From Costus lasius (Eukaryota; Streptophyta; Magnoliopsida; Zingiberales; Costaceae), in NCBI GenBank assembly GCA_027563935.2, contig CM050454.1, forward strand, positions 75,784,596 through 75,848,595: a DNA stretch of 64,000 bases, in the 5' to 3' direction. The notes under the pieces were generated by a model, which ran no database searches, was not told where the DNA came from, and saw only the letters and a program-made list of their open reading frames with translations. The translations under genes and the position numbers were made by a program. Below are positions 1-11,766 of the stretch, piece by piece; position 1 is the stretch's first letter, and each line of letters begins with the position of its first letter.

Positions 1-130
1 CTATCACCATAGGAATTGCATGATAGTGAAGAAGATAAAAGACCGTTAAAATCCAACGCTGAAATATCAAGCTCGTAAGCCTTCTGACGCGAAACCTCAC
101 TGTTCTGATTATCGTTGGAGCCGTGTTGTA

Positions 131-143
131 CCCACTCAGTGGG
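131..143 (+). other. Leader hairpin 1 (CCCAC-TCA-GTGGG)
   Basis: Perfect 5-bp stem with a 3-base loop, followed by GCAC. Equivalent minus-strand copies are at 17874-17886 (Cop1-IV), 22337-22349 (Cop1-III) and 36210-36222 (Cop1-V); the aligned site in Cop2-I at 40084-40097 keeps the stem but has a different 4-base loop. RNA function is inferred, not shown. Confidence 0.6.
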
Positions 144-339
144 CACGTCCATCTATCTTCAGACGGTGCGGGATTACACCTGTGTGTTACAGAGTAGGGA
201 TTTATCCCTTCTCGTTGCTCAGCATAGCACATGGTGGTCCAGGGAGTAGGTCGGGTCAGCTTGACCGTGTAGGCTACATATGTGGCGCATATGGTAGCAC
301 ATGGAGGCAGCCATCTGTGGGGTCAGAGACTGTGTTGTA

Positions 340-352
340 CCAACTCAGTTGG
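340..352 (+). other. Leader hairpin 2 (CCAAC-TCA-GTTGG)
   Basis: Same design and same flanks as hairpin 1, with one base pair exchanged. Minus-strand copies are at 17665-17677, 22128-22140 and 36002-36014. The aligned Cop2-I site at 39872-39885 has stem CCAGC/GCTGG, so an A-T pair became G-C. Confidence 0.6.
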
Positions 353-454
353 CACAGTCTGCTGGACTGCCCAGATGAAGGGGAATCGCACGGGTTGGCG
401 ATCGGCAGGGACTGCCTACCAGAGATTAGTGCTTGTACTCTCTGTGCATCTTAT

Positions 455-468
455 CTCGCCTGAGCGGG
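455..468 (+). other. Leader hairpin 3 (CTCGC-CTGA-GCGGG)
   Basis: Five-pair stem with one U-G wobble and loop CTGA. The Cop1-IV copy is 17549-17562 (minus). The aligned Cop2-I site (39761-39774) reads CCCAC-GAGG-GTGGG on the plus strand, a different sequence that still pairs. Confidence 0.5.
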
Positions 469-663
469 ACGCGGAGACCAAGTATGAAATCTGGATCCCA
501 TCTCACTAAAAGAGTTCTACTCTTTCGGGCTGTTTTGTTGGATTTTTCAAGCCAGATAAAATAGTGAGAAAAAGAATCTTTCTTAAGTCCTGATTGATTC
601 TTATACATTGATACTGACCTTGCTGTTCTTGCATTGTTGTAGATACCTGCAGCAACGAACACC

Positions 664-1557
664 ATGAACTTCAATGTGCGATCCCTACTGGAAAGGGAGA
701 AGTTTGCTGGGCCGAACTTCTCTGACTGGTTTGGACACCTTAAGATCGTTCTTAAGGCAGAGAGGAAACTGTATGTCCTCGAGACGGCGATACCGCCGCA
801 GCCCGCTCCGAACGCCGCAAGGGCGGTTCGGGAAGCCTATGAAAAGCACGTCAATGATAGCATTGATGTCGCTTGCCTGATGCTAGCGTCTATGACGCCA
901 CCGCTGCAGCGTCAGCATGAGGATATGTCGGCTATAGAGATTATAGCGAACCTCAAGATGCTGTATGCTGCACAGGCGAGGACTGAACGCTATAACTTGA
1001 CGAAGCTCTTCTTTCAGAGCAAACTGGCTGAAGGGAGCCCAGTGGGAGCTCACGTGCTCAAGATGATTGGGCACAAGGAGGCTCTAGAGAAACTGGGGCA
1101 TACCATTAACCAGGAGCTTGCTGTGGATATTATTCTGCAGTCTCTCCCGCCTTCATTCGACGCGTTCATTATTAATTTTAATATGAACAAAATCGATTGT
1201 ACTCCGGCAGAGCTGCTGAATATGCTCTTGACCACTGAGGAGACTCTGAAGGGTAAGCCTTCGACCTCTGTCTTAATGGTTCCTTCTAGGAACAAGAAGA
1301 AGGGGAAGAAGGGCAAGGCCCCCGTCAAGAGTTACAGCAAGGCTCTGAAGCAAAAGGTCAAGCGGTCCAAGGAATACAGATGTTTCCACTGTGGCCAGCT
1401 GGGTCACTGGAAAAAGGACTGTAAAGCGCTCCAAGGAGATAAGAGGGGAAGCTTCGCTTCTGGCTCAGGTATATTCGTGACTGAGGTCTTGTTTTCTTCT
1501 TCTATATCATGGGTGTTGGACACTACATGTGGAGTTCACATTTGTTCAAATGTATAG
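664..1557 (+). pseudogene. Cop1-I gag and start of protease, ended by a nonsense codon
   Basis: Gag coats the element RNA in a cytoplasmic particle. The frame starts at an ATG that directly matches the start of the intact Cop1-IV copy. It holds the plant copia gag fold (residues about 1-215), a lysine-rich stretch (about 205-235), a CX2CX4HX4C zinc knuckle (CFHCGQLGHWKKDC, about 238-251) and the protease active site, here DTT where the sister copies have DTA. A TAG at 1555-1557 stands where Cop1-IV has CAG (Gln) and cuts the polyprotein in early protease. Pol goes on in the same frame right after it, so a single base change separates this copy from an open frame here. Confidence 0.93.
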
Positions 1558-4545
1558 GAACTCAAGAGAAGAAGACAGGTGGGACAGCATGAGGTGGACC
1601 TACGCGTTGGAAACGGGGCACGGGTTGCTGCTGTTGCTGTAGGAGACTACTTCATTTCTTTACCATCTGGACTTGTATTGGAACTAAACAATTGTTACTT
1701 TGTTCCCAGTATTACTAAAAATATTATCTCCATTCCTGCTCTTGTCAGGAACGGATTTTCCTTTGAATGCAATATTTCAGAGTGTATTTTGTCTTTTGAT
1801 AATATTGTTTATGCAACTGGTTCAATTAACAATGGGTTATTCGTGTTAGACATGGAAAGTTCGATACAAAATATTGATATTAAGAAAGCCAAGTATGCTG
1901 ATGACAGCACCTTGCTATGGCATAGTCGTTTAGGCCATATAAACGAGAAACGCATTAAGCGGTTGCATGATTATGGACTGCTGGGATCATTCTCCTACAA
2001 GGAGATTGATACATGCAAGGCTTGTTTAATGGGTAAAATGACGAAGTCACCTTTTCCTCACAAAGGTCAAAGGGCTTCAGGTTTACTTGACCTTATACAC
2101 AGTGATGTGTGTGGGCCATTTAGTAAACATGCCAGAGGTGGCTATCAGTACTTCATTACCTTTACTGATGATTTCAGTAGGTATGGCTATGTCTATCTGA
2201 TGAGACATAAGAGTGAATCTTTTGACAAGTTCAAAGAGTTCAAGAATGAAGTACAGAATCAGCTAGGCCGAAATATCAAGGCACTTCGCTCAGATCGAGG
2301 TGGAGAATACTTGAGTCATACGTTTACTGACTATCTGAAGGAGTGTGGGATTATCTCACAGCTCACTCCGCCAGGAACACCGCAATGGAATGGTGTGTCC
2401 GAGAGGAGAAATAGAACGTTACTTGATATGGTTCGTTCTATGATGAGTCAGGCTTCTTTACCCAACTCCTTTTGGGGTTTTGCACTGGAAACAGCTGCAA
2501 AAGTACTAAACCGAGTGCCATCCAAGGCCGTTTCAAAGACGCCATATGAGTTATGGTATGGGAAACAGCCGAGCTTAACATTTATCAGGATCTGGGGCTG
2601 CGAGGCTTATGTCAAAAAGCTCGCCTCTGGGAAACTAGAGAGCAGATCTGACAAATGTATCTTTGTCGGTTACCCTAAGGAAACTAAGGGTTATTATTTC
2701 TTCGATCCCAAGGAGAACAAGGTTTTTGTTGCTCGGACGGCCATATTTCTTGAGAAGGAGTTTCTTCTGCAAGAGGCCAGTGGGAGAGAAATAAAGCTGG
2801 ATGAGAATCCAGAAGAAGGACAAAGTGCTCAAGCACAGTTGGATGAGCCTGAGCCAGTAGATCAGGTTATTGAACAACCTGAGGCTCAGATATCACGGGA
2901 ACTGCGAAGATCGGGAAGGATTCGTCGACAGCCTGAGCGCTATGACGGAGTCTACATCATTGATAATGATGAACCCCTCACTTATGCAGATGCGGTCAGT
3001 GGACTGGAGTCAGCGAGATGGCTTGAAGCTATGCGCGCCGAGATGGACTCCATGTCAGATAACCAAGTTTGGGATTTGGTTGATCCGCCTCCGGGAGTTA
3101 TCCCTATAGGCTGTAAATGGATCTTCAAGAAGAAGATTGACATGGATGGTAACGTGGTTACCTATAAAGGCAGGCTAGTTGCGAAAGGTTTCAAACAAAT
3201 CTACGGGATAGATTATGATGAAACTTTCTCACCTGTAGCTATGTTTAAGTCTATTCGGATTCTTTTCGCGATAGCTGCATATTATGATTATGAGATCTGG
3301 CAGATGGATGTGAAAACAGCTTTCCTAAATGGAAATCTGGATGAGGATGTGTACATGACACAACCTGAGGGTTTCACTAATCCATCAGATCGTCATAAAA
3401 TATGCAAGTTAAAGAAGTCCATTTATGGACTTAAGCAAGCATCAAGAAGCTGGAATATTCGTTTTGATGAATCAGTCACTGTTTTTGGTTTCATCAAGAA
3501 CGAGGATGACCCGTGTGTATATAAGAGGTTTAGTGGGAGCGTGATAACTTTCCTAGTCCTCTACGTCGATGACATCTTGATCATTGGAAATGACATTCCT
3601 GAAATGCATGCTGTTAAGGCATGGTTAAGGAAATGTTTCCAGATGAAAGATCTAGGAGAAGCAGCCTATGTATTAGGTGTGAAGATCTACAGGGATAGAT
3701 CTAAGAGGCTTCTCGGGCTGTGCCAGAGTACTTACATCGAAAAGGTCCTGGAGAGATTTCATTTAGAGAATTCTAAACGAGGATATCTTCCAGTCAGACA
3801 TGGTCTGAGTCTTTCGAAGAGTCAGTGTCCACAAACACAGGCTGAGAAAGATGAAATGGACAATACGCCTTATGCTTCGGCTATTGGATCCATTATGTAT
3901 GCGATGTTGTGTACTCGCCCAGACGTCGCTTACGGGTTAAGCGTGACCAGTCGTTTCCAAAGTAATCCAGGTGTGGCGCACTGGATTGCAGTCAAGAACA
4001 TTTTAAAATATCTGCGGAGGACCAAAGATATGTTCTTGATATATGGTGGTCAGGAAGAACTCAGTATTGAGGGATATACTGACGCTTCGTTCCAGTCTGA
4101 CCAGGATGATTTCCGATCGCAATCAGGCTATGTTTTTAGCTTGAATGGAGGTGCAGTGGTGTGGAAAAGTTTCAAACAGTCAACTGTTGCTGATTCCACA
4201 ACAGAAGCCGAGTATGTTGCAGCCTCGGAAGCATCCAAGGAGGCAGTATGGATTCGTAAGTTCGTGAGAGAACTTGGTGTAGTTCCTTCGAGTGCAGATC
4301 CTTTGGTTATCTTTTGTGATAACACTGGAGCAATCGCACAAGCAAAGGAACCACGGTCGCACCAGAAGTCCAAGCACATACAGAGACGGTTTCATTTGAT
4401 CAGGGAGATCATAGATCGTGGCGAGATCAAAATCTGCAAGGTTCATACAGATGACAATCTAGCAGACCCGCTTACTAAGCCTCTGGCGCAGCAGAAGCAT
4501 GAGAAGCACTGTAATAATATGGGTTTGAGATTTCTCAACCATTAG
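1558..4545 (+). pseudogene. Cop1-I pol: protease end, integrase, reverse transcriptase, RNase H
   Basis: In frame with gag but cut off from it by the TAG at 1555-1557. The first ATG is at 1579. Integrase shows the HHCC zinc site (LWHSRLGH ... CKAC) and catalytic Asp, Asp, Glu in HSDVCGPF, SDRGGEY and NGVSERRN. Reverse transcriptase shows KTAFLNG and the active-site YVDD. RNase H shows YTDASF, TEAEYVAA and FCDNTGAIA, and the frame ends in the usual copia tail (DDNLADPLTK, then QQKHEKH). The stop is 20 bp before the LTR. All catalytic residues I looked for are present, so the loss is due to the upstream stop rather than general decay. Confidence 0.93.
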
Positions 4546-4548
4546 ATT

Positions 4549-4565
4549 AAGTGCAAGTGGGAGAT
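4549..4565 (+). other. Polypurine tract of Cop1-I
   Basis: AAGTGCAAGTGGGAGAT lies directly before the LTR start TGTTGGGG. It is the expected primer site for plus-strand DNA synthesis. The same string precedes the 3' LTR of the other Cop1 copies. Confidence 0.85.
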
Positions 4566-6258
4566 TGTTGGGGTATGCCCTTAAGGCTAATGTTTGAGGC
4601 CTGTGGGAATGTATCTGTATCATGTAATAAACTGTTATGTTTATAAAGGCATGGTTATTATTCAGTTGTTTACATTGTCTGCTGCAATATATGTTCTTCT
4701 GAATAATGTCTCAAAGCTGTTCAGCTAGGCTGACGTGCTATAAGTCCTTAGTCGAGATATCTTGGTGAACATGAGACAGCCTTGATATGATTGAGACTAA
4801 TATGTGTTCTAATCTTATAGGATGCTTCGAGCATGGAATAAGGTGTAGACTCATGGGTACATTGGATGTACTGGACAGACCCTACTAGGATGTTCAATTG
4901 TTTGTCACAATGTGAATATTCCTTGAGTGAGACAAGTGGCACATTTCCTTTGACTTGAGATCACTTGTGTTTTCTAAATGATGATTGTCATTGTTTTGAG
5001 ATAGTTCAATATCATTTGAAACACAATGATTATAGACTATCTTGGATGGTGAACTTGAATCAGGTTAGGGCACTAGTGATAGACATAGGATTGCCGTCTC
5101 CTTGTTTAAGGAGTGTGATGTTCTAAAGGGGCCCCCCCGGATGAGATGATTGAGAAAGTGTATGGCCATACCCAGATGACTATGTTCATCTGATCTAATC
5201 ATGCTTATCATATTGGAGTTACAGGCTTGACAGGCTTGTCCAATAAGAACATCCAGTGGCAAAGGAAATATGCATGCCTAGTGATGTTGATTCACACTTG
5301 TGCTGTTTTTGGGTGTAGTCTTGGAAGACTCTTTCCTTTATATCGGGAGACAGTGATGTGTTGCTAGATACCCCTCACTGATCGTGATAACGTGAGTTAT
5401 CGTTACCGACATTTAAAGGAAACCCTCAGGGTCGCACAATTTGATGATATGGCTTACTTAAGTCAGATCGTGTGGACTGAATTGTTTGGGTTCAGTTTAA
5501 AGGGATTTAATCTCTGATTGAAAGTGAGATCTGGTCTGATCATGTTTGATTGATTAGGGCTTGAGATCGGTAAGCTTCGATCGAGAGAATGAATGCTAGA
5601 TCAGTCAGATCAGAAGCATTGAGAGATTGACGGTCAGATCGAGAGCCTTTGGGTTTATTTTGATCTGGACTTATTTCTTGGTTTATTTGGTTAGTGGACC
5701 AAATCGGTTTGAACCAGCTCATGGATGAGCGCATGGTTCAATGGTGATGTGGCATTTGCGATTGGGGTAAACCCAAGATCGCATATGGAGAAGTGGGATG
5801 CTATTTTTAGCACTTCTCAAACGTGGCCATGAACTCACGTCGCCCCTCTCTTGCCTCTTCACGCAATTGACGCCTCCTTGGGTTGTCATAGAGCGGCATT
5901 CGTGTGTGAGGAAGTCTAAGGCGACAAGAGAAAAACGCCAAGAAAGAAAAAGCTCTTTTTCCCTTTTGCATTCGATCAGAGACACCTTGGACGACTCTTG
6001 CTAGCACAAGGGACGACAAGAAGGAGCCAAGACTCATCTTGTGTGTGACGATTTGGAGGAGATCTTCATTGCTCTCTTTCTTCCAAGGCGCCATCTAGAA
6101 ATGGCAATGGTATGGATCGAAACACTTCTTTTACAATCGGTTTTTGTTAAGTTGATCATATGATACATGCTCTTCGATCTATGAAACCCTTTATCCGCTG
6201 CCCCCTACTTTGATTGCGCCACTTTAGGGTTTTGCTCCCCCTCGAAGGGGACTCTTCA
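4566..6258 (+). repeat. 3' LTR of Cop1-I (1693 bp)
   Basis: Starts TGTTGGGGTATGCCC and ends GGGGACTCTTCA, so it has TG...CA ends. A TATAAA box lies about 75 bp in (near 4640). It contains the conserved LTR hairpins, including GATAAC-GTGA-GTTATC at 5386-5401. It is followed by Cop1-II leader sequence. No gene is supported inside it. Confidence 0.93.
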
Positions 6259-6291
6259 GCATTGTTGTAGATTACTGCAGCAACGAACACC

Positions 6292-7090
6292 ACAGCGTTC
6301 AATGTGCGATCCTTACTGGAAAGGGAGAAGTTTGCTGGGCCAAACTTCTTAGACTGGTACGGACACCTTAAGATTGTTCTTAAGGCTGAGAGAAAGCTGT
6401 ATGTCCTCGAGACGGCTATACCGCCTCAACCCGCTGCGAACGCCGCAAGGGCGGTTCGGGAAGCTTATGAGAAGCATGTCAATGATAGCATTGATGTCGC
6501 TTGCCTTATGCTTGCGTCTATGACGCCAGAGCTTCAGCGTCAGCATGAAGATTTATCTGCTATTGAAATTATAGCAAATCTCAAGATGCTGTATGCTGCA
6601 CAGGCAAGGACTGAACGCTATAACTTGACTAAACTTTTCTTTCAGAGCAAACTGACTGAAGGGAGTCCAGTGGGAGCTCACGTACTCAAGATGATTGGGT
6701 ACAAGGAGGCTCTAGAGAAACTGGGACACACCATCAATCAGGAGCTTGTTGTAGACATCATCCTGCAGTCTATCCCGGCCTCTTTCGATTCATTCATTAT
6801 TAATTTTAATATGAACAAAATCGACTGTACGCCGGCAGAGTTACTGAACATGCTCTTGACTACAGAGCAGACTCAGTCTCGTGAGAAGGGAAAGCCTTCA
6901 TCCTCTGTCTTGATGATTCCTTCAAGGAACAAGAAGAAGGGGAAGAAGGGCAAAGCCCCTATCAAGAGCTACAACAAGGCTCTAAAGCAAAAGATAAAGC
7001 GGTCGAAGGAATACAGATGTTTCCATTGTGGCCAGTTGGGTCACTGGAAAAAGGACTGTAAAGCGCTCCAAGGAGATAAGAAGGGAAGCA
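6292..7090 (+). pseudogene. Cop1-II gag, 5' part, without an ATG
   Basis: Gag of the same family as Cop1-IV, open from 6292 to the insertion point at 7090, including the lysine-rich stretch and the zinc knuckle CFHCGQLGHWKKDC near the end. At the place of the gag ATG this copy has ACA (6292-6294) and an in-frame TAG lies a short way upstream, so no normal start is available. Cop1-V has ACA at the same place. The open frame past 7090 to 7152 is Cop1-III LTR and not gag. Confidence 0.85.
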
Positions 7091-8788
7091 TGAAGAGTCC
7101 CCTTCAAGGGGGAGCGCAAGGGGGTGAAACCCTATGGATGGCGCATCTTTGATTTTTAAGCGGAAGCAAGGGTTTCAAGGGATCGGCTGCATGATATATG
7201 ATCAACTAACATAAAGCTTGATAAAATCTACAAAGGATCATACCAATGCCATAGTTTTGATGGCGCCTTGGAAGCAAAGGCACAATTGCTCCTTCTCCAA
7301 AGAGGACGCACACAAGAGGATGAAGATGGCTACTTCTTGGTGTTCTTTGTGCTAGCAAAGACCTCCAAGGTGTGCTTGTCGCATGAAGGTGATGAGAAAA
7401 AGCTTGGCCGAGCCTCCCTCCTCTTCCTTGGCGTCAACACTCTCGCATACCAAAGTGGAGATGCGATTAAAGCAAGAGGAGAAGCGTTAGGCGTTTCTCT
7501 TAGGAGATGGCGTTACATGACTTCCAATTATGGAAAGTCATGAAGCCATGCGCTCCCACTCCAAGCAAACCGCCCAAAACGCCTTATGGATCGAACCATG
7601 CGTTCACCCATGTGAACCGGTTCAATCCAAATTGGTCCAAACCAATTTGGTTCAAAGACCACATGAAACCAGCCCAAGCCATGGTCTAGATCTCTCTGAA
7701 CCAAAATGGTTCAAGATCTAACCGTTGATCTCTTGACGCTTTTGATCTCACCGATCTAGCATCACTACTCTCGATCGAAGCTTACCGATCTCAAGCCCTA
7801 ATCAATCACACATGATCAGACCAGATCTCACTTACAATTAGAGTTTAAATCCCTTTAAACTGAACCAAAACAATTCAGTCCACACGATCAGACTTAAGTA
7901 AGCCATATCATCAAATTGTGCGACCCTAAGGGTTTCCTTTAGATGTCGGTAACGATAACTAACGTTATCACGATCAGTGAGGGGTATCTAGCAACACATC
8001 ACTGTCTCCCGATATAAAGGAAAGAGTCTTCCAAGACTACACCCAAACCACAGCATAAGTGTGAATCCACTTCACTAGGCATACATGTTTCCTTTGCCAC
8101 TGGATGTTCTTATTGGACAAGCGTGTCAAGCCTGTAGCTCCAATATGATGAGCATGATTAGATCTGATGAACATAGTCACCAGGGTATGGCCATACACTT
8201 TCTCAATCATCTCATAAGGGGGCCCCCTTTAGAACATCACACTCCTTCAACAAGGAGACGGCAATCCTATATCTATCACTAGTGCCCTAACCTGACTCAT
8301 GATCATTATCCAAGATAGTCTATAATCATTATGTTTCAAATGATATCGAACTACCTCAAAACAATGACAATCATCATTTAGAAACACAAGTGATCTCAAG
8401 TCAGAGGACATGTGCCACTTGATGCAAACAAGGATTATTCACATTGTGACAAGCAATTGAATATCCTACTAGGGTCTGTCCAGTACATCCAATGTACCCA
8501 TGAGTCTACATCTTATTCCATGCTCGAAGCATCCTATAAGATTAGAATACATATTAGTCTTAACCATATCAAGGCTGTCTCATGTTCACCAAGATATCTC
8601 GACTAAGGACTTTATAGCATGTCAGCCCAGCTGAACAGCTTTGAGACATTATTCAGAAGTACACTAATTGCAGCAGAGAAGGTAACAAACTGAATAACAA
8701 CCATGCCTTTATAAACACAAGAGTTTATTACATGATACTGATACAATCCCAAGGCCTCAAACATTAGCCTTAAGGGCATACCCCAACA
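7091..8788 (-). repeat. 3' LTR of Cop1-III (left copy, 1698 bp)
   Basis: On the plus strand it runs from TGAAGAGTCCCC to GGGCATACCCCAACA. It is the same length as the right copy. It holds the palindrome GTATGGCCATAC (8185-8196), hairpin GATAAC-TAAC-GTTATC (7954-7969) and hairpin GTACAT-CCA-ATGTAC (8483-8497). Short open frames inside recur in other LTRs only because the LTRs are homologous. Confidence 0.96.
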
Positions 8789-8805
8789 ATCTCCCACTTG
8801 CACTT
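8789..8805 (-). other. Polypurine tract of Cop1-III
   Basis: Reverse complement of AAGTGCAAGTGGGAGAT, abutting the LTR. Confidence 0.8.
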
Positions 8806-8808
8806 AAT

Positions 8809-11766
8809 CTAATGGTTGAGAAATCTCAAACCCATATTATTACATTGCTTCTCATGCTTCTGCTGTGCCAGAGGCTTGGTAAGCGGGTCAGCCAGATTGT
8901 CATCTGTATGAACCTTGCATATTTTGATCTCGCCACGATCAATGATCTCCTGGATCAAGTGAAACCGTCTCTGTATGTGCTTGGACTTCTGGTGCGACCG
9001 TGGTTCCTTTGCTTGTGCGATTGCTCCAGTGTTATCACAGAAGATAACCAAAGGATCTGCACTCGAAGGAACAACACCACGTTCTCTCACGAACTTACGA
9101 ATCCACACTGCCTCCTTGGATGCTTCCGAGGCTGCAACATACTCGGCTTCTGTTGTGGAATCAGCAACAGTTGACTGTTTGAAACTCTTCCACACCATTG
9201 CTCCACCATTCAAGCTAAAAACATAGCCTGATTGCGATCGGAAATCATCCTGGTCCGACTGGAACGAAGCGTCAGTATATCCTTCTATACTGAGTTCTTC
9301 CTGACCACCATATATCAAGAACATATCTTTGGTCCTCCGCAGATATTTTAAGATGTTCTTGACTGCAATCCAGTGTGCCTGTCCTGGATTACTTTGGAAA
9401 CGACTGGTTACGCTTAACCCGTAAGCGACGTCTGGGCGAGTACACAACATCCCATACATAATGGACCCAATAGCCGAAGCATAAGGCGTATTGTCCATTT
9501 CATCTTTTTCAGTCTGTGTTGGTGGACACTGACTCTTCGAAAGATTCAGACCATGTCTGACTGGAAGATATCCTCTTTTAGAATTCTCTAAATGAAATCT
9601 CTCTAGGACTTTATCGATGTAAGTACTCTGGCACAGCCCGAGAAGCCTCTTAGATCTATCCCTGTAGATCTTCACACCTAATACATAGGCTGCTTCTCCT
9701 AAATCTTTCATCTGGAAACATTTCCTTAGCCATGCCTTAACCGCATGCATTTCAAGAATATCATTTCCAATGATCAAGATGTCATCGGCGTAGAGGACTA
9801 GGAATGTAATCACGCTCCCACTAAACCTCTTATATACACACGGGTCGTCCTCGTTCTTGATGAAACCAAACTCAGAGATTGATTTATCAAAACGAATATT
9901 CCAGCTCCTAGATGCTTGCTTAAGTCCATAAATGGACTTCTTTAACTTGCATATTTTATGACGATCTGATGGATTAGTGAAACCTTCAGGTTGTGTCATA
10001 TACACATCCTCATTAAGATTTCCATTAAGGAAAGCTGTCTTCACATCCATCTGCCAGATCTCATAATCGTAATATGCAGCTATCGCGAAAAGAATCCGAA
10101 TAGACTTAAACATGGCTACAGGAGAGAAAGTTTCATCATAATCTATCCCGTAGATTTGTTTGAAACCTTTTGCAACTAGCCTGCCTTTATAGGTAACTAT
10201 GTTACCATCCATGTCAATCTTCTTCTTGAAGATCCATTTACAGCCTATAGGGATTACTCCCGGAGGCGGATCAACCAAATCCCAGACTTGGTTATCTAAC
10301 ATGGAGTCCATCTCGGCTCGCATAGCTTCAAGCCATCTAGCTGACTCCGGTCCATTGACCGCATCCGCATATGTGAGGGGTTCATCATTATCAATGATGT
10401 AGACTCCGTCATAGCGCTCAGGCTGTCGACGGATCCTTCCCGATCTACGCGGTTCCCATGATATTTGAGCCTCAGGTTGTTCAATAACCTGTTCTACCGG
10501 CTCAGGCACATCCAACTGTGCTTGACTACTTTGTCCTTCCTCTGGATTCTCATCCAGTTTTATTTCTCTCCCACTGGCCTCTTGCAGAAGAAACTCCTTC
10601 TCAAGAAATATGGCCGTCCGAGCAACAAATACTTTGTTCTCTTTGGGATCGTAGAAATAATAACCCTTAGTTTCCTTAGGGTAATCGACAAAGATACATT
10701 TGTCAGATCTGCTCTCCAGTTTCCCAGAGGCGAGCTTTTTGACATAAGCCTCGCAACCCCAGATCCTGATAAATGTCAAGCTCGGCTGTTTCCCATACCA
10801 TAACTCGTATGGAGTCTTAGAAACTGCCTTGGATGGCACTCGGTTTAGTACCTTTGCAGCTGTTTCCAGTGCAAATCCCCAAAAGGAGTATGGAAGAGTA
10901 GCCTGACTCATCATAGAACGAACCATATCAAGTAACGTTCTATTTCTCCTCTCGGACACACCATTCCATTGCGGTGTTCCTGGCGGAGTGAGCTGTGAGA
11001 TAATCCCACACTCCTTCAGATAGTCAGTAAACGTATGACTCAAGTATTCTCCACCTCGATCAGAACGAAGTGCCTTGATATTTCGGCCTAGCTGATTCTG
11101 TACTTCATTCTTGAACTCTTTGAACTTGTCAAAAGATTCACTCTTATGTCTCATTAGATAGACATAACCATATCTACTGAAATCATCAGTAAATGTAATG
11201 AAGTACTGATAGCCACCTCTGGCATGTTTACTAAATGGCCCACACACGTCACTGTGTATAAGGTCAAGTAGACCTGAAGCCCTTTGACCTTTGTGAGGAA
11301 AAGGTGACTTCGTCATTTTACCCATTAAACAAGCTTTGCATGTATCAATCTCCTCATAGGAGAATGATCCCAGCAGTCCATGATCATGCAACCGCTTAAT
11401 GCGCTTCTTGTTAATATGGCCTAAACGACTATGCCATAACAAGGTGCTGTCATCAGCATACTTGGCTTTCTTATTATCAATGTTTTGTATAGAATATTCC
11501 ATGTCCAACATGAATAACCCATTGTTAATTGAACCAGTAGCATAGACAATATTATCAAGAGTAAGATAACACTTTGAAATCTTGCATTCAAAGGAAAACC
11601 CTTTCCTGACAAGAGCAGGAATAGAGATAATATTTTTGGTGATACTAGGTACAAAATAACAATTGTTTAATTCCAATACAATGCCAGATGGTAAAGAAAT
11701 GAAATAGTCTCCTACAGCAACAGCAGCAACCCGTGCCCCGTTTCCAACGCGTAGGTCTACCTCATG
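8809..11766 (-). pseudogene. Cop1-III pol: integrase, reverse transcriptase, RNase H (5' end displaced)
   Basis: The frame is open from the Cop1-IV insertion at 11766 to the stop at 8809 and continues in frame with 20886 onward on the far side of the insertion. Integrase HHCC and Asp/Asp/Glu motifs, RT KTAFLNG and RNase H motifs are all there. The RT active site reads YADD instead of YVDD, a substitution next to the catalytic Asp pair. The gene is broken by the insertion and by two TAG codons in gag. Confidence 0.92.

Larger units (their letters stand above)
1..663 (+). other. Cop1-I leader (3' part of the long 5' untranslated region)
   Basis: Non-coding sequence upstream of gag, homologous to the leaders of Cop1-III, -IV and -V on the minus strand. 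Short open frames occur but are not kept between copies. It carries three small inverted repeats at 131-143 (CCCAC-TCA-GTGGG), 340-352 (CCAAC-TCA-GTTGG) and 455-468 (CTCGC-CTGA-GCGGG), which are conserved in position in the other copies and in the Cop2 leader. The last part (around 630-663) leads into the gag start codon. Confidence 0.8.
1..6258 (+). mobile_element. Cop1-I: Ty1-copia LTR retrotransposon, 5' end off the window
   Basis: The window opens inside the leader of this element, so its 5' LTR and primer site are not visible. Visible parts in order are leader, gag, pol, polypurine tract and a complete 3' LTR ending at 6258. The bases just after the LTR (GCATT, 6259-6263) are followed by leader sequence of a second Cop1 copy, which shows that Cop1-I inserted into the leader of Cop1-II; the matching left duplication lies off the window. 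Domain order protease-integrase-RT-RNase H makes it copia. Closest plant lineage by motif feel is Tork/TAR/Angela; the lineage call is tentative. Confidence 0.93.

Noticed and set aside
182..463. Open frame of 93 codons in the Cop1 leader
   Set aside because: Length and start vary between copies, and the sequence is better explained by conserved hairpins than by a peptide.
4748..6094. Minus-strand frames in the Cop1-I LTR as host genes
   Set aside because: No codon continuity or motif; the region is a complete LTR.
6259..7152. A separate short gag gene ending at 7152
   Set aside because: The last 20 codons after 7090 are Cop1-III LTR read by chance; true gag continues at 25301.
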